NCBI GenBank assembly: GCA_021732445.1
Contig: JAKFUZ010000014.1
Location: 38,833 to 102,832 of the forward strand
From: Sphingomonas sp.
GTDB lineage: Bacteria > Pseudomonadota > Alphaproteobacteria > Sphingomonadales > Sphingomonadaceae
Length of the DNA stretch: 64,000 bases
Reading direction: 5' to 3'
Position numbers and translations under genes: made by a program. Shown one piece after another: positions 35,394 to 44,724 of this stretch. The notes beneath the pieces were generated by a model. That model searched no databases, was not told where the DNA came from, and saw nothing but the letters and a program-made list of their open reading frames with translations. Numbering within the stretch: position 1 is the stretch's first letter; every line of letters begins with the position of its first letter.

Positions 35394-38170
35394 TGCGCGG
35401 CCCCCCAGCTTGCGCCAACGCCGATTTCAACACCGAGCGGCACGCTCAATGCAATGGCGGGCTCGGCTGCCGTCGCCATGACGCGTTCGATAATCGGCCT
35501 TGCTGCATCGACATCGCGCTCGGGCAGCTCAAATACCAGCTCGTCATGAACCTGCAGCAGCATTCTTACATGGTGCAGCCCGGCGCCCGCCAGCGCTGGC
35601 CCCATCCGCACCATGGCGCGCTTGATGATGTCGGCGCTCGTGCCCTGAATGGGCGCGTTGATGGCGGCGCGCTCGGCGCCCTGGCGCTCGTGCGGCACGG
35701 CTGATTTGATGCGCGGAAAATGGCATTTGCGGCCAAACAGCGTGGTGGTGAAGCCTGTCTCGCGCACGCTGGCGATGGTTTCGGCGATATAGCGGTTGAT
35801 GCCGGGGAACCGGTCAAAATACCGGTCGATCATCGCCTGTGCTTCATCGGGCGTCACATCGAGCCGTCCGGCAAGGCCCCAGCGCGAAATGCCGTAGAGT
35901 ATTGCAAAGTTGATCGTTTTTGCGCGCCCGCGCGTGTCGCGATTGACCTCGCCGAACAATTCGCGCGCGGTCATTGCGTGAATATCGGCACCTTGCGCAA
36001 ACGCGTCGCGCAGCGGCGGCACATCCGCCATGTGCGCGGCAAGCCGCAATTCGATTTGCGAATAATCGGCCGATAGCAGCACATTGCCGGGTTCGGCGAC
36101 AAAGGCATCGCGGATTTGCCGGCCAATCTCGGTGCGAATGGGGATGTTCTGCAGATTGGGGTCGGTTGACGATAACCGCCCGGTCTGCGCGCCCGTCAGG
36201 CTGTAGCTGGTATGAACCCGCCCGGTATGTGGATTGATCTGTGCCTGAAGCGCATCGGTATAGGTTGATTTGAGCTTGGCGAGCTGGCGCCAGTCGAGCA
36301 CTTTTGCTGCTATTTCGGCACCGGGGGACGCTTTGTCGGCGGCGATCCGCTCCAGCTCGGTCACATCGGTTGAATAGACGCCGGATTTGCCCTTGCGACC
36401 ACCCTTGATACCCATTTGCTCGAACAGGATGTCGCCAAGCTGTTTGGGGCTGCCGACGGCAAAAGGCGCGCCGGCGATGCCGTGGATCTCGTGCTCGATG
36501 GTCGCGATCTGGCTTGCGAATTCGGCCGACAGGCGCGCCAGATGCGCCGCATCCACCTTGATGCCGGCGCGTTCCATCTGCGCGACGACCGGCACCAGCG
36601 GCCGATCGACCATTTCATAGGGCCGGGTCACGCTGTGGCCAGACAGTTGCGGCTTGAAGCGCTGCCAGAAGCGCAAGGTGACGTCGGCATCTTCAACCGC
36701 ATAGCGCGTGGCGGTTTTGAGGTCGATTTCAGCAAAGCCACGCTGGCTTTTGCCCGTGCCGACGACATCTTTGAAGGCGATGCAGCCATGCGCCAGGTGC
36801 TTTTGTGCCAGTTCGTCCATTCCGTGGCCCGATTGCCCGGCATCCAGCGCAAAGCTCATCAGGATCGTGTCGTCGAACGGCGCAACATCAATGCCTGCCC
36901 GGCCAAGAATGACCATGTCATATTTGAGGTTGTGGCCAATTTTCAGGACAGCCGGGTCTTCAAGCAGCGGTTTCAGCGCCGCAATGGCGTCGTCGCGCGC
37001 GATCTGCTGCGGCTTTTCGGCAAACATGTCGGTGCCGCCATGCCCCAGCGGAATATAACAGGCGTGGTTCGGCGCGGTGGCCAGGCTGATGCCGACCAGC
37101 TCAGCCTGTGTCGCGTCCAGCCCGGTCGTTTCGGTGTCAACCGCGACATAGCCCCGGTGCCGGGCGTCGGTGACCCAGCGGTCGAGCGCGGCAAGGTCGG
37201 CCACCGTTTCATACGCGTCAAGGTCGAACGGCGCTGCGTCGGGCGGGGGAGGCGCGGGTGGCCGATCCTCCGCCGCGCCGGTCGCTTGCGCTGCGTTGCC
37301 GGCGCTGCTTGCCAGCTTGCCGAGCAGCGATTTGAAGCCGTGATGCGCAAGAAACGCCTTGAGCGGCGGCTCCGGAATGCCCCGCAGCAGCAAATCTTCC
37401 AGCGGTTCGGGGAGTGCGGCATCGTCTTTGAGCGTCACCAGCACGCGTGAGAGGCGGGCCATTTCGGCATGGTCGATGAGATTGTCGCGCAGTTTGCCGG
37501 GCTTCATGGCAGGGGCGGCTGCCAGCACGCTTTCGAGGTCGCCATGTTCCAGGATCAGCTTGGCCGCCGTTTTCGGGCCGATTCCGGGTATGCCGGGCAC
37601 ATTGTCGGCACTGTCGCCCATCAGCGCCAAAACATCACCAAGCTTGGCCGGCCCAACGCCGAATTTCTCGACGACATCGTCCGCGCCGAGCCGCCGGTTG
37701 TTCATTGTGTCGAGCATGTCGAGGCCGGGGCCGATGAGCTGCATCAAGTCCTTGTCGGAGGACACGATCGTCACGGCCCAGCCCGCCGCCAGCGCGGCCC
37801 GGGCATAGCTGGCGATGATGTCGTCGGCCTCAAGCCCGGCTTCTTCGATGCACGGCAGTGAAAAGGCCCGGGTCGCATCGCGGATCATCGGGAATTGCGG
37901 CACCAGGTCTTCGGGCGCTGGCGGGCGGTGCGCCTTGTACTGATCGTACAGGTCGTTGCGGAAAGTGTGGCTCCCCTTGTCGAGGATGACCGCCATGTGG
38001 GTGGGCCCATCGGCCTGGTGCAGGTCGGCGGCCAGCTTCCACAGCATGGTCGTATAGCCGTAAACCGCGCCTACCGGCTCGCCATGCACGTTGGTAAGCG
38101 GCGGCAGCCGGTGATAGGCTCGGAAGATATAGCCTGATCCGTCGACCAGATAGAGATGGTTACCCGCCAT
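35390..38170 (-). CDS. polA: DNA polymerase I
   Basis: 926 residues from ATG at 38170 (a GTG two codons upstream is possible). Three domains in order: 5'-3' exonuclease (HLYLVDGSGYIFRAYHRLP; IPGIGPKTAAKLI), 3'-5' exonuclease with an intact ExoI motif DTETTGLDAT (about 345-355), and the polymerase with motif A SADYSQIELRLAAHM (about 690-705), the O-helix segment RAKTINFAILYGIS, and motif C LLQVHDELVFELP (about 875). The preserved DxE of ExoI suggests working proofreading. It is coupled to the flippase gene downstream. Confidence 0.98.
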   Translation of the reverse strand: MAGNHLYLVDGSGYIFRAYHRLPPLTNVHGEPVGAVYGYTTMLWKLAADLHQADGPTHMAVILDKGSHTFRNDLYDQYKAHRPPAPEDLVPQFPMIRDATRAFSLPCIEEAGLEADDIIASYARAALAAGWAVTIVSSDKDLMQLIGPGLDMLDTMNNRRLGADDVVEKFGVGPAKLGDVLALMGDSADNVPGIPGIGPKTAAKLILEHGDLESVLAAAPAMKPGKLRDNLIDHAEMARLSRVLVTLKDDAALPEPLEDLLLRGIPEPPLKAFLAHHGFKSLLGKLASSAGNAAQATGAAEDRPPAPPPPDAAPFDLDAYETVADLAALDRWVTDARHRGYVAVDTETTGLDATQAELVGISLATAPNHACYIPLGHGGTDMFAEKPQQIARDDAIAALKPLLEDPAVLKIGHNLKYDMVILGRAGIDVAPFDDTILMSFALDAGQSGHGMDELAQKHLAHGCIAFKDVVGTGKSQRGFAEIDLKTATRYAVEDADVTLRFWQRFKPQLSGHSVTRPYEMVDRPLVPVVAQMERAGIKVDAAHLARLSAEFASQIATIEHEIHGIAGAPFAVGSPKQLGDILFEQMGIKGGRKGKSGVYSTDVTELERIAADKASPGAEIAAKVLDWRQLAKLKSTYTDALQAQINPHTGRVHTSYSLTGAQTGRLSSTDPNLQNIPIRTEIGRQIRDAFVAEPGNVLLSADYSQIELRLAAHMADVPPLRDAFAQGADIHAMTARELFGEVNRDTRGRAKTINFAILYGISRWGLAGRLDVTPDEAQAMIDRYFDRFPGINRYIAETIASVRETGFTTTLFGRKCHFPRIKSAVPHERQGAERAAINAPIQGTSADIIKRAMVRMGPALAGAGLHHVRMLLQVHDELVFELPERDVDAARPIIERVMATAAEPAIALSVPLGVEIGVGASWGAAH

Positions 38171-38264
38171 GCGCACAGCCCTAGCAGCGAGTTGGCGCGG
38201 CGGCGAGGGGGTGCATCAACAACGCAGGCATGGCCAGTGGCGGTGGTGCGCCGGCGCTGGGCGG

Positions 38265-39395
38265 CTATTGCCGGTGCGTGGCGACGAGGCTGGCGACCAC
38301 GGCCTGCATCAGCGCCTGCCGCTCGGGCACCGGGCGCCGGGTGTCGCCGATCAGCACCGCAACGGCATAGCTCTGGCCACCGGGCGCGGTCAGGATGCCG
38401 ACATCGTTATAGCCCGCCGTTCGCCCGACCAGATTTTGGCCCGTGCCGGTCTTGTGGCCAAAGCTCCAGCCCGGTGGCACCGCGCCGCGCAACCGCTGCC
38501 GACCGGTCAGCGACGATTCCATCGTTGAAATCAGGTAGCCGGTCGAGGTGCCGCTCAGCAAGTCGCCGCGTTTCAGCCGGGCAAGCGCGCCGGCAATCGC
38601 GGTGGCGGTGGCGCCGTCGGGCGGGCTGGCGACATAGTCATCAAACGCCTTGAGCCGGGTTGACAGCGGCAGCCGGGCACGTGCCTGCGTAAAGGCGTTG
38701 CCCCGCGCATAATCCTGCCGCCAGGACAGCCCGGCGGTCCGGCTCTGGAGTAACCGCTCGCCGGGGCCAAAGCGAATATCGCCCAGCCCTTTGCGCCGGA
38801 TAAAGTCGCGCACTGCCTCCGGCCCGCCGACATAGCGCAGCAGCCGGTCGTTTGCCGTGTTGTCGCTCATGGTCAGCGCGCGGCGGAGCAGTTCTCGCAC
38901 GGTGCTGTCATAGCTGCCGCCCTTGACGAGTGCGGCAATTGGCTGGTGGAACAGCGTCAGGTCGTTGCGCGTGATCGTCACCGGGTCGTCAAGCGTCAGC
39001 CGCCCGGCATCGCGTGCATCGAGGACGGCCATCGCCACCCACAGCTTGCTGACGCTTTGCTGCGGCAGCGGTGCATCGGTGCCCGCAGAGACGGACCAAC
39101 CCTGATCGACACTGCGCACGGAAACGCCGACCATGCCGTCAAATTTGCCGGTGAGCGACGCAAGCGAGGCGGCAAGCAGTGCGGGCGCGCGTGCCGGCCG
39201 GGCCGGATATGCCAGTGGCGGCGCGCCTCGCGACACGGCCGTGGGAGCCAGCGGGGCCGCCGCCGCCGGGGGTACGAGCAGCGCGCCGACACGCGACGTC
39301 TGCCGGGCATTGCAGCCCGACAGCGCGAGCGCAATCGCCGCCAGCGGCACCAGCCATGCGCCTGTATTCTGAGGCTTGTTCAACTCAATCAACAC
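38265..39395 (-). CDS. Class A beta-lactamase-fold serine hydrolase, probable lipoprotein
   Basis: 376 residues from GTG at 39395, chosen for GGAGA 8 nt upstream and because it places the signal WLVPLAAIALALSGC at the N-terminus (lipobox LSGC). The mature protein has the SxxK motif in QQSVSKLWVAMAVLD, SDN in TMSDNTANDRLLRYVG and KTG in SFGHKTGTG. In the omega-loop position I see GERLLQ, so Glu166 may be kept while Asn170 is replaced by Gln, followed by an unusual ~45-residue stretch. It may be an atypical beta-lactamase or a cell-wall peptidase; resistance cannot be inferred from sequence. Confidence 0.82.
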   Translation of the reverse strand: MLIELNKPQNTGAWLVPLAAIALALSGCNARQTSRVGALLVPPAAAAPLAPTAVSRGAPPLAYPARPARAPALLAASLASLTGKFDGMVGVSVRSVDQGWSVSAGTDAPLPQQSVSKLWVAMAVLDARDAGRLTLDDPVTITRNDLTLFHQPIAALVKGGSYDSTVRELLRRALTMSDNTANDRLLRYVGGPEAVRDFIRRKGLGDIRFGPGERLLQSRTAGLSWRQDYARGNAFTQARARLPLSTRLKAFDDYVASPPDGATATAIAGALARLKRGDLLSGTSTGYLISTMESSLTGRQRLRGAVPPGWSFGHKTGTGQNLVGRTAGYNDVGILTAPGGQSYAVAVLIGDTRRPVPERQALMQAVVASLVATHRQ

Positions 39396-39528
39396 CTTGC
39401 GCTTCTCCGATGGCGGTGACCATGCGGGGTGACCGATTGCTGGCCTATAGCCGTGTTGCCAAACATGCGACGAACGCGGCCATTTTCGCGACAAATGGCG
39501 CAAAACTGGCCTGTTTTCCGCTATTTTG

Positions 39529-41109
39529 TCAGGGAATCAGCACCGTGTCGTGCGCCTGGGCCAGCAGTTCGGGATAGTCCAGCGTGTAATGCAGCCCGCG
39601 GCTTTCGTGGCGCGCCAGCGCCGAACGGACGATCAGCTCGGCCGTCTGCAGCAGGTTGCGCAGCTCGATCAGGTCCGGCGTCACGCGAAAATGGCCGTAA
39701 TAATCGCCCACCTCGTCCTGCAACATGCGGATGCGGTGCTGCGCGCGCTCCAGCCGCTTGGTGGTGCGCACGATGCCGACATAGTTCCACATGAACCGGC
39801 GGATTTCGGTCCAGTTCTGCTTGATGACGACTTCCTCGTCGGAATCGGTCACGCGGCTTTCGTCCCACGGGTTGAGCGGCGGCGGCGGCGGCATATCGTC
39901 CCAATGCGCGGTGATGTGCCGGGCCACCGCCTCGCCGAACACGAAGCATTCGAGCAGCGAATTGGAGGCCAGGCGATTGGCGCCGTGCAGCCCGCTTTCG
40001 GAAACTTCGCCGGCGGCATAGAGGCCGGGCAAGTCGGTACGCCCGTCAAGATCAATCACAACGCCGCCACAGGTATAATGCTGGGCGGGCACCACGGGGA
40101 TGGGCTCCTTGGTCATGTCGATGCCAAGGCCCATCAGCTTTTCATAAATATTGGGGAAGTGCGCCCGCACGAAATCCGGGTCGCGGTGGCTGATGTCGAG
40201 GTGGACATAATCAAGCCCGAGGCGCTTGATTTCATGGTCGATCGCGCGGGCCACCACGTCGCGCGGGGCAAGCTCTGCCCGGGCATCAAAATCGGGCATG
40301 AAGCGATAGCCGGTTTCCGGCAGCAGCAAATGCCCGCCCTCACCACGCACCGCCTCGGTGATGAGGAAGTTCTTGACGTCAAGATTGTAAAGGCATGTTG
40401 GGTGAAACTGCATCATCTCCATGTTGGAGACGCGCGCGCCGGCCCGCCAGGCCATGGCAATGCCATCGCCCGTCGCGCCCCGTGGCGCGGTGGAGAACAG
40501 ATAGGTGCGGCCCGCACCACCCGTTGCCAGCATGGTTGCCCGCGCTGCGAACAGCTCGACCCGGCCCGTCCGGCGGTTCACGGCATAAACGCCCCAGACA
40601 TGGCCCGAGCCCGAATAGCGCGCCTCGTGCTTGCCCGTTGCCAGGTCGATGGCGACCATGTCGGGCACCAGCGTGATGTTGGGGTGGATGTCGGCTGCGC
40701 GGGTCAGTGCTTCCTGCACGGCCCAGCCGGTTGCGTCGTCGACATGGACGATGCGGCGGTGCGAATGCCCGCCTTCGCGCGTCAAATGCGGGGCATTCCC
40801 CTCCATGCTGAAGGGCACGCCAAGCGCCGTCAGCCGTGCAATGGCGTGCGGCGCGCCTTCCACGACAAATTCCACGGTCGCCCGGTCGTTAAGCCCGGCA
40901 CCGGCGACCATCGTGTCCTCGATATGGCTCTCGAACGTGTCGCCCGGCTCAAGCACGGCCGCAATGCCGCCCTGCGCCCATGCGGTCGAGCCCTCGTTAA
41001 GACCACCCTTGGCAAGCACCGTCACCCTGAACTGATCGGCAAGATTGAGCGCGGCCGTGAGCCCTGCTGCACCAGAGCCGATGATGAGAATGTCGGATTG
41101 GTGCGTCAT
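39529..41109 (-). CDS. nadB: L-aspartate oxidase
   Basis: FAD enzyme oxidising aspartate to iminoaspartate, the first step of de novo NAD synthesis. 526 residues: FAD motif ILIIGSGAAGLTAALNLA (about 7-24), GGLNEGSTAWAQGGIAAVL, RTYLFSTAP, the active-site HYTCGGVVIDLDGRTDLPGL and LHGANRLASNSLLECFVFG, and a helical C-terminal domain. A very long open frame on the opposite strand (39526-41112) mirrors it and is a GC-bias artefact. nadA and nadC are not in the window. The ABC ATPase gene ends 34 bp before its start. Confidence 0.96.
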   Translation of the reverse strand: MTHQSDILIIGSGAAGLTAALNLADQFRVTVLAKGGLNEGSTAWAQGGIAAVLEPGDTFESHIEDTMVAGAGLNDRATVEFVVEGAPHAIARLTALGVPFSMEGNAPHLTREGGHSHRRIVHVDDATGWAVQEALTRAADIHPNITLVPDMVAIDLATGKHEARYSGSGHVWGVYAVNRRTGRVELFAARATMLATGGAGRTYLFSTAPRGATGDGIAMAWRAGARVSNMEMMQFHPTCLYNLDVKNFLITEAVRGEGGHLLLPETGYRFMPDFDARAELAPRDVVARAIDHEIKRLGLDYVHLDISHRDPDFVRAHFPNIYEKLMGLGIDMTKEPIPVVPAQHYTCGGVVIDLDGRTDLPGLYAAGEVSESGLHGANRLASNSLLECFVFGEAVARHITAHWDDMPPPPPLNPWDESRVTDSDEEVVIKQNWTEIRRFMWNYVGIVRTTKRLERAQHRIRMLQDEVGDYYGHFRVTPDLIELRNLLQTAELIVRSALARHESRGLHYTLDYPELLAQAHDTVLIP

Positions 41110-41143
41110 TGAGGGGATGTCCGCAAAGATGCGTGCGGCCGGT

Positions 41144-42067
41144 TCAGGCGGCGGCTGCGCGGGTGAGGTTCAGGAACACGTCCTCAAGGTCTGGCTCGCG
41201 CGTTGACACGTCGATGATGCCAAACCCGTCCGCCTGCACCGCGGCAAGCACCTCGCCCGCATTCACCCGGTCCTTGCGATAGGTGATTTCGAGCACGCGC
41301 GGCTCGGTTCGCTCGATTTTCTCGAAGCTGGCGTGGACGGGCACATCGTCCACATCGCGGTCGACGGTGACCGCGACCAGCTTTTCCTTCGCCATGCCCA
41401 CCAGCGTCCGGGTTGGTTCGTTGGCGATGAGCCTGCCATGGTTGATGATGGCAATGCGATCGCACAATTCTTCGGCTTCTTCGAGATAATGGGTGGTAAG
41501 CACCACCGTCACGCCGCCGGCGTTGAGTTCGCGGACATAGGCCCATAGCTGCCGGCGAAGCTCTATGTCGACGCCTGCCGTCGGCTCGTCGAGCACGAGC
41601 ACCGGTGGCGCGTGGACCATTGCCTTGGCGACCATCAGCCGCCGCTTCATCCCGCCTGAAAGGGTGCGGGCATAGGCGCGGGCCTTGTCTTCAAGATGGA
41701 CCGCGCGCAGCAGCTCCATCGAGCGCCTTCGGGCCTTGGGCACGCCGTAAAGCCCGGCCTGGATGTCGAGCGTTTCAATCGGCGTGAAGAACGGGTCGAA
41801 CATGATTTCCTGGTTGACGATGCCAATCGAGGCCTTTGCGTTGCGCGGGTGCTCGTCAATGTCGAAACCCCAGATGCTGGCGTGCCCGCTCGTCTTGTTG
41901 ACCAGCCCGGCAAGGATATTGATAAGCGTTGATTTGCCGGCGCCATTGGGGCCCAGCAACCCGAAAATGGTGCCGCGCGGCACGTCGAAGCTGACATTAT
42001 CGAGCGCACGCTTGCCCCCCGCATAGGTTTTGCAGAGCGTGTTGATGGCAATGGCGGCTTCGGTCAT
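41144..42067 (-). CDS. ABC-2-type transporter ATP-binding protein, YadG-like
   Basis: 307 residues from ATG at 42067. Walker A is GLLGPNGAGKSTLIN (about 36-50), Q-loop region SIGIVNQEIMFDPF, signature LSGGMKRRLMVAKAM, Walker B VLVLDEPTAGVDIELRR and switch His in LTTHYLEEAEELCDR. The GVDIELRR and VAKAM variants match E. coli YadG, whose partner is the permease YadH. A C-terminal ~80-residue domain (ITYRKDRVNAGEVLAAVQ) follows. No permease gene is adjacent, so its partner must lie elsewhere. Substrate unknown. Confidence 0.88.
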   Translation of the reverse strand: MTEAAIAINTLCKTYAGGKRALDNVSFDVPRGTIFGLLGPNGAGKSTLINILAGLVNKTSGHASIWGFDIDEHPRNAKASIGIVNQEIMFDPFFTPIETLDIQAGLYGVPKARRRSMELLRAVHLEDKARAYARTLSGGMKRRLMVAKAMVHAPPVLVLDEPTAGVDIELRRQLWAYVRELNAGGVTVVLTTHYLEEAEELCDRIAIINHGRLIANEPTRTLVGMAKEKLVAVTVDRDVDDVPVHASFEKIERTEPRVLEITYRKDRVNAGEVLAAVQADGFGIIDVSTREPDLEDVFLNLTRAAAA

Positions 42068-42147
42068 GCACGCCGGCATAAGCGCGGGCGGGCCTCGCGC
42101 CAAGTCCCGATTGCGGCGCGCGCGTGCGCTTGCTATCGGGTCGGGTC

Positions 42148-42378
42148 ATGAACGCACCGCCCCAAATCGCCCGCGTCTTGCAAACCCGTGTGTCGTGCGA
42201 CGGCGCGCACGACGGTATTCCCGCCGCGCTTGGCCACCCGCGGGTGTATCTTGAGATCGACGCGCAGGGCTATGTCGATTGCGGCTATTGCGACCGGCGC
42301 TTTGTGCTGATCGGCGGCGCAGCGGATGGCGCTGGCCAGTCGGCCACGCCCGATCATCATGCTGGCGCCGGCGCCTGA
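42148..42378 (+). CDS. zf-CHCC zinc-finger domain protein
   Basis: 76 residues from ATG at 42148. The core SCDGAHDGIPAALGHPRVYL followed by DCGYCDRRFVL supplies the Cys-His-Cys-Cys zinc ligands of the zf-CHCC family, whose mitochondrial relative NDUFS6 belongs to respiratory complex I. The bacterial role is unknown; a link to respiratory assembly is an inference. The last ~20 residues are Ala/Gly-rich and likely disordered. It is 19 bp upstream of tldD on the same strand. Confidence 0.88.
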   Translation: MNAPPQIARVLQTRVSCDGAHDGIPAALGHPRVYLEIDAQGYVDCGYCDRRFVLIGGAADGAGQSATPDHHAGAGA

Positions 42379-42397
42379 GCGGCCTATATTGGCGGGC

Positions 42398-43828
42398 ATG
42401 ACCAGCCTCACCGATCCGCGCGCCTATCTCTACAATCCGGGTCGGCTTGACCCCGCCGAGGCGCAAACGCTTGCCGCGCGCGCGCTTGCCCAGGCCGATG
42501 ACGGCGAGCTTTACCTGCAATATCGCAAGACCGAGGCTTTCGGATTTGACGATGGGCGGCTCAAAACGGCAAGCTATGACCTGCAGAGCGGCTTTGGCCT
42601 GCGCGCGGTTTCAGGCGAGATGACCGCCTTTGCCCATGCCAATGAGCTGAGTGCCGCCGCGATTGCGCGGGCGATTGACACCATGGCGCTGATCGACCCG
42701 GCAGTCGGGCCAAAGGCACCGCCCCCGCGCGCGACCAACCGGCATCTCTATACCGATGCGAACCCGCTTGATCTGGTGCCTTTTGCCGCCAAGGTGGCGC
42801 TGTGCCAGACGATTGATGCCGCGGCACGGGCGCGTGATCCGCGGGTTGAGCAAGTTTCGGTCAACCTGTCGGGCCAGTGGAATGTCGTGGAAATCGTCCG
42901 CGCCGACGGTTTTGTCGCCACCGATGTGCGGCCGCTCGTGCGCCTCAACGTGTCGATCGTCGCCAAGCAGGGCGAGCGGCGCGAGACCGGCAGCTTCGGG
43001 CTTGGCGGGCGCTATCTTTATGACGGGTTGCTGGCGCCCGAGACGTGGAACCGCGCCATCGACGAAGCGCTGGCACAGGCGCTCGTCAATCTTGAGTCGG
43101 TCGCGGCGCCGGCGGGTGAAATGACGGTGCTGCTCGGCCCCGGCTGGCCCGGGATTCTGCTCCACGAGGCCATTGGCCACGGCCTGGAAGGGGATTTCAA
43201 CCGCAAGGGCACCAGCGCCTTTTCCGGGCGGATGGGCGAACGGGTGGCGGCCCCCGGCGTGACGGTGGTGGATGAGGGGTCGCTGCCCGACCGCCGCGGC
43301 TCGCTGACCATCGACGACGAAGGCACGCCGACCCGGGAAAATATCCTCATCGAAGACGGCATTCTTAAAAATTATCTGCAAGACCGGCTCAATGCCCGGC
43401 TGATGGGCGTGGCGCCCACCGGCAATGGCCGCCGCGAAAGTTTCGAGCATGCACCCATGCCGCGCATGACCAACACGTTCATGCGCAGCGGCCCCGATGA
43501 TCCCGCGGCGCTCCTGGCCCGCGTGAAAAAGGGGATTTTCGCGAAATCCTTCGGCGGCGGGCAGGTTGATATCGTGTCGGGCAAGTTCGTTTTCTCATGC
43601 ACCGAGGCGTATCAGGTGGAAAACGGCAGGATCGGCGCGCCGATCAAGGGGGCAACGCTCATCGGTGACGGGCCAAGCGTGCTCACCCGGGTGACGGGCA
43701 TCGGCAACGACATGGCGCTCGACGAGGGCGTGGGCATGTGCGGCAAGGCCGGGCAAAGCGTGCCGGCAGGCGTTGGCCAGCCAACCCTGCTGGTCGAGGG
43801 GCTTACGGTGGGCGGCACCGAGATATAG
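42398..43828 (+). CDS. tldD: Metalloprotease TldD
   Basis: 476 residues. TldD forms a heterodimer with TldE (PmbA) that degrades unfolded peptides, matures modified peptides and processes CcdA antitoxin. The zinc motif HEAIGHGLEGD (HExxxH, about 256-260) is intact; VDEGSLPDRRGSLTIDDEG and MTNTFMRSGPDDP are further family signatures, and the C-terminus GMCGKAGQSVPAGVGQPTLL is typical. pmbA is not in this window. The ATG at 42398 is chosen because the longer frame overlaps the zinc-finger gene. Confidence 0.96.
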   Translation: MTSLTDPRAYLYNPGRLDPAEAQTLAARALAQADDGELYLQYRKTEAFGFDDGRLKTASYDLQSGFGLRAVSGEMTAFAHANELSAAAIARAIDTMALIDPAVGPKAPPPRATNRHLYTDANPLDLVPFAAKVALCQTIDAAARARDPRVEQVSVNLSGQWNVVEIVRADGFVATDVRPLVRLNVSIVAKQGERRETGSFGLGGRYLYDGLLAPETWNRAIDEALAQALVNLESVAAPAGEMTVLLGPGWPGILLHEAIGHGLEGDFNRKGTSAFSGRMGERVAAPGVTVVDEGSLPDRRGSLTIDDEGTPTRENILIEDGILKNYLQDRLNARLMGVAPTGNGRRESFEHAPMPRMTNTFMRSGPDDPAALLARVKKGIFAKSFGGGQVDIVSGKFVFSCTEAYQVENGRIGAPIKGATLIGDGPSVLTRVTGIGNDMALDEGVGMCGKAGQSVPAGVGQPTLLVEGLTVGGTEI

Positions 43829-43845
43829 CGGAAGGAAAGCGCGCA

Positions 43846-44406
43846 ATGGCGGACTTTTTCGACGAAATCGGTGAAAATCACGCAGCGTTCATCGCCAGGC
43901 AGCCGGTGTTTTTCGTGGCAACGGCGGCGCAGGGCGCGCGCATCAACCTGTCGGCCAAGGGTATGGATGCGTTTCGCGTGCTGGGGCCCAAACGCGTTGC
44001 CTATCTCGACCTTGGCGGATCGGGCAATGAAACCCACGCGCATCTTGCCGCCGATGGCCGCATCACCATCATGTTCTGCGCCTTCGATAATCCCGCGCTC
44101 ATCCTGCGGCTTTACGGGCGCGGCAGCTTTGTCGTTGCGGGGGACGAGGGGTTTGAAGCGATCGCTGCGCATTTTCCCCCGCTTCCCGGCAGGCGCCAGA
44201 TTTTCGACATCGCGGTTGACAGCCTGCAAACAAGCTGCGGCTGGGGCGTGCCGCTGATGACCTTTGGGGCCGAGCGGCAGACGTTGGTCAAATATCATGC
44301 CCAGCAGGATGCCAGTGTCCGCCTGGCCAAGCTCGGCGAGCGGACGAAGAGCATCGACGGGCTGCCGGTCCGTCCGCAGACGGTGATGCCCGCCGGCAGC
44401 CTGTAG
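43846..44406 (+). CDS. Pyridoxamine-5'-phosphate-oxidase-fold protein
   Basis: 186 residues from ATG at 43846, preceded by GGAAGGAAAG. MADFFDEIGENHAAFIARQP, VFFVATAAQGARINLSAKG and TIMFCAFDNPALILRLYGRG show a flavin-reductase-like split barrel of the PNPOx-like group in which members bind FMN or F420. It lacks the C-terminal signature of true PdxH, so a different flavin-dependent function is likely. It sits 17 bp after tldD and 1 bp before the DUF2007 gene and probably shares their transcript. Confidence 0.85.
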   Translation: MADFFDEIGENHAAFIARQPVFFVATAAQGARINLSAKGMDAFRVLGPKRVAYLDLGGSGNETHAHLAADGRITIMFCAFDNPALILRLYGRGSFVVAGDEGFEAIAAHFPPLPGRRQIFDIAVDSLQTSCGWGVPLMTFGAERQTLVKYHAQQDASVRLAKLGERTKSIDGLPVRPQTVMPAGSL

Positions 44407-44407
44407 C

Positions 44408-44620
44408 GTGGCGCTGGCCGAGCTTGGCCGGTTTGACCGCAACCTTGCCTATATCATCGTCGGCCGCCTCGCCTCGGAAGATATTCCCGCAATCGCGCTC
44501 GACAGCGAAGCGAGCATTGCCGATGGCAGCTATCTGCTCATTCCGGTGCGGGTGATGGTCGATGCCGATGATCTTCCCGCCGCCCGGGCAATCATCGCGG
44601 CGGGCGGCGCTGCCCAATAA
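44408..44620 (+). CDS. DUF2007 putative signal-transducing protein
   Basis: A 70-residue protein starting at GTG one base after the previous stop. The pattern (AYIIVGRLASEDIPAIALDS, then YLLIPVRVMVDADDLPAARA) fits the DUF2007 single-domain fold, a ferredoxin-like PII-related fold with a conserved VxxxDxxxAR region. Function unknown. Its position just upstream of the sigma-54-controlled glnK-amtB unit is noted, but the promoter at 44709 separates the transcripts. Confidence 0.8.
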   Translation: MALAELGRFDRNLAYIIVGRLASEDIPAIALDSEASIADGSYLLIPVRVMVDADDLPAARAIIAAGGAAQ

Positions 44621-44708
44621 TCGGGCATTTGTTCGCAACTGCACAAAAAACCGCCGCGCCTTGTGCGTTCGGCGGGCAAAATCGCCGCAAATCCTAACAA
44701 TGTGTGAA

Positions 44709-44724
44709 TGGCACGGCGTTTGCT
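44709..44724 (+). promoter_or_regulatory. Sigma-54 (-24/-12) promoter of glnK-amtB
   Basis: TGGCACGGCGTTTGCT matches the RpoN consensus TGGCACG-RNNN-TTGCW at every defined position, with GG (44710-44711) and GC (44722-44723) at the required distance. Transcription would start about 44735, 27 bp before the glnK GTG. An upstream inverted repeat GCACAA-N14-TTGTGC (44641-44666) could be an activator site, but its spacing does not fit the usual NtrC operator. Confidence 0.9.

Noticed and set aside
39526..41112. A 528-codon open frame antisense to nadB
   Set aside because: It mirrors nadB almost exactly and shows no recognisable motif; long antisense frames are expected from the third-position GC bias of this genome.
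44651..44675. CCGCC/GGCGG hairpin next to an A-run before glnK
   Set aside because: It would act as a terminator only on the minus strand, where no gene reads into it; probably incidental or part of the upstream regulatory region.
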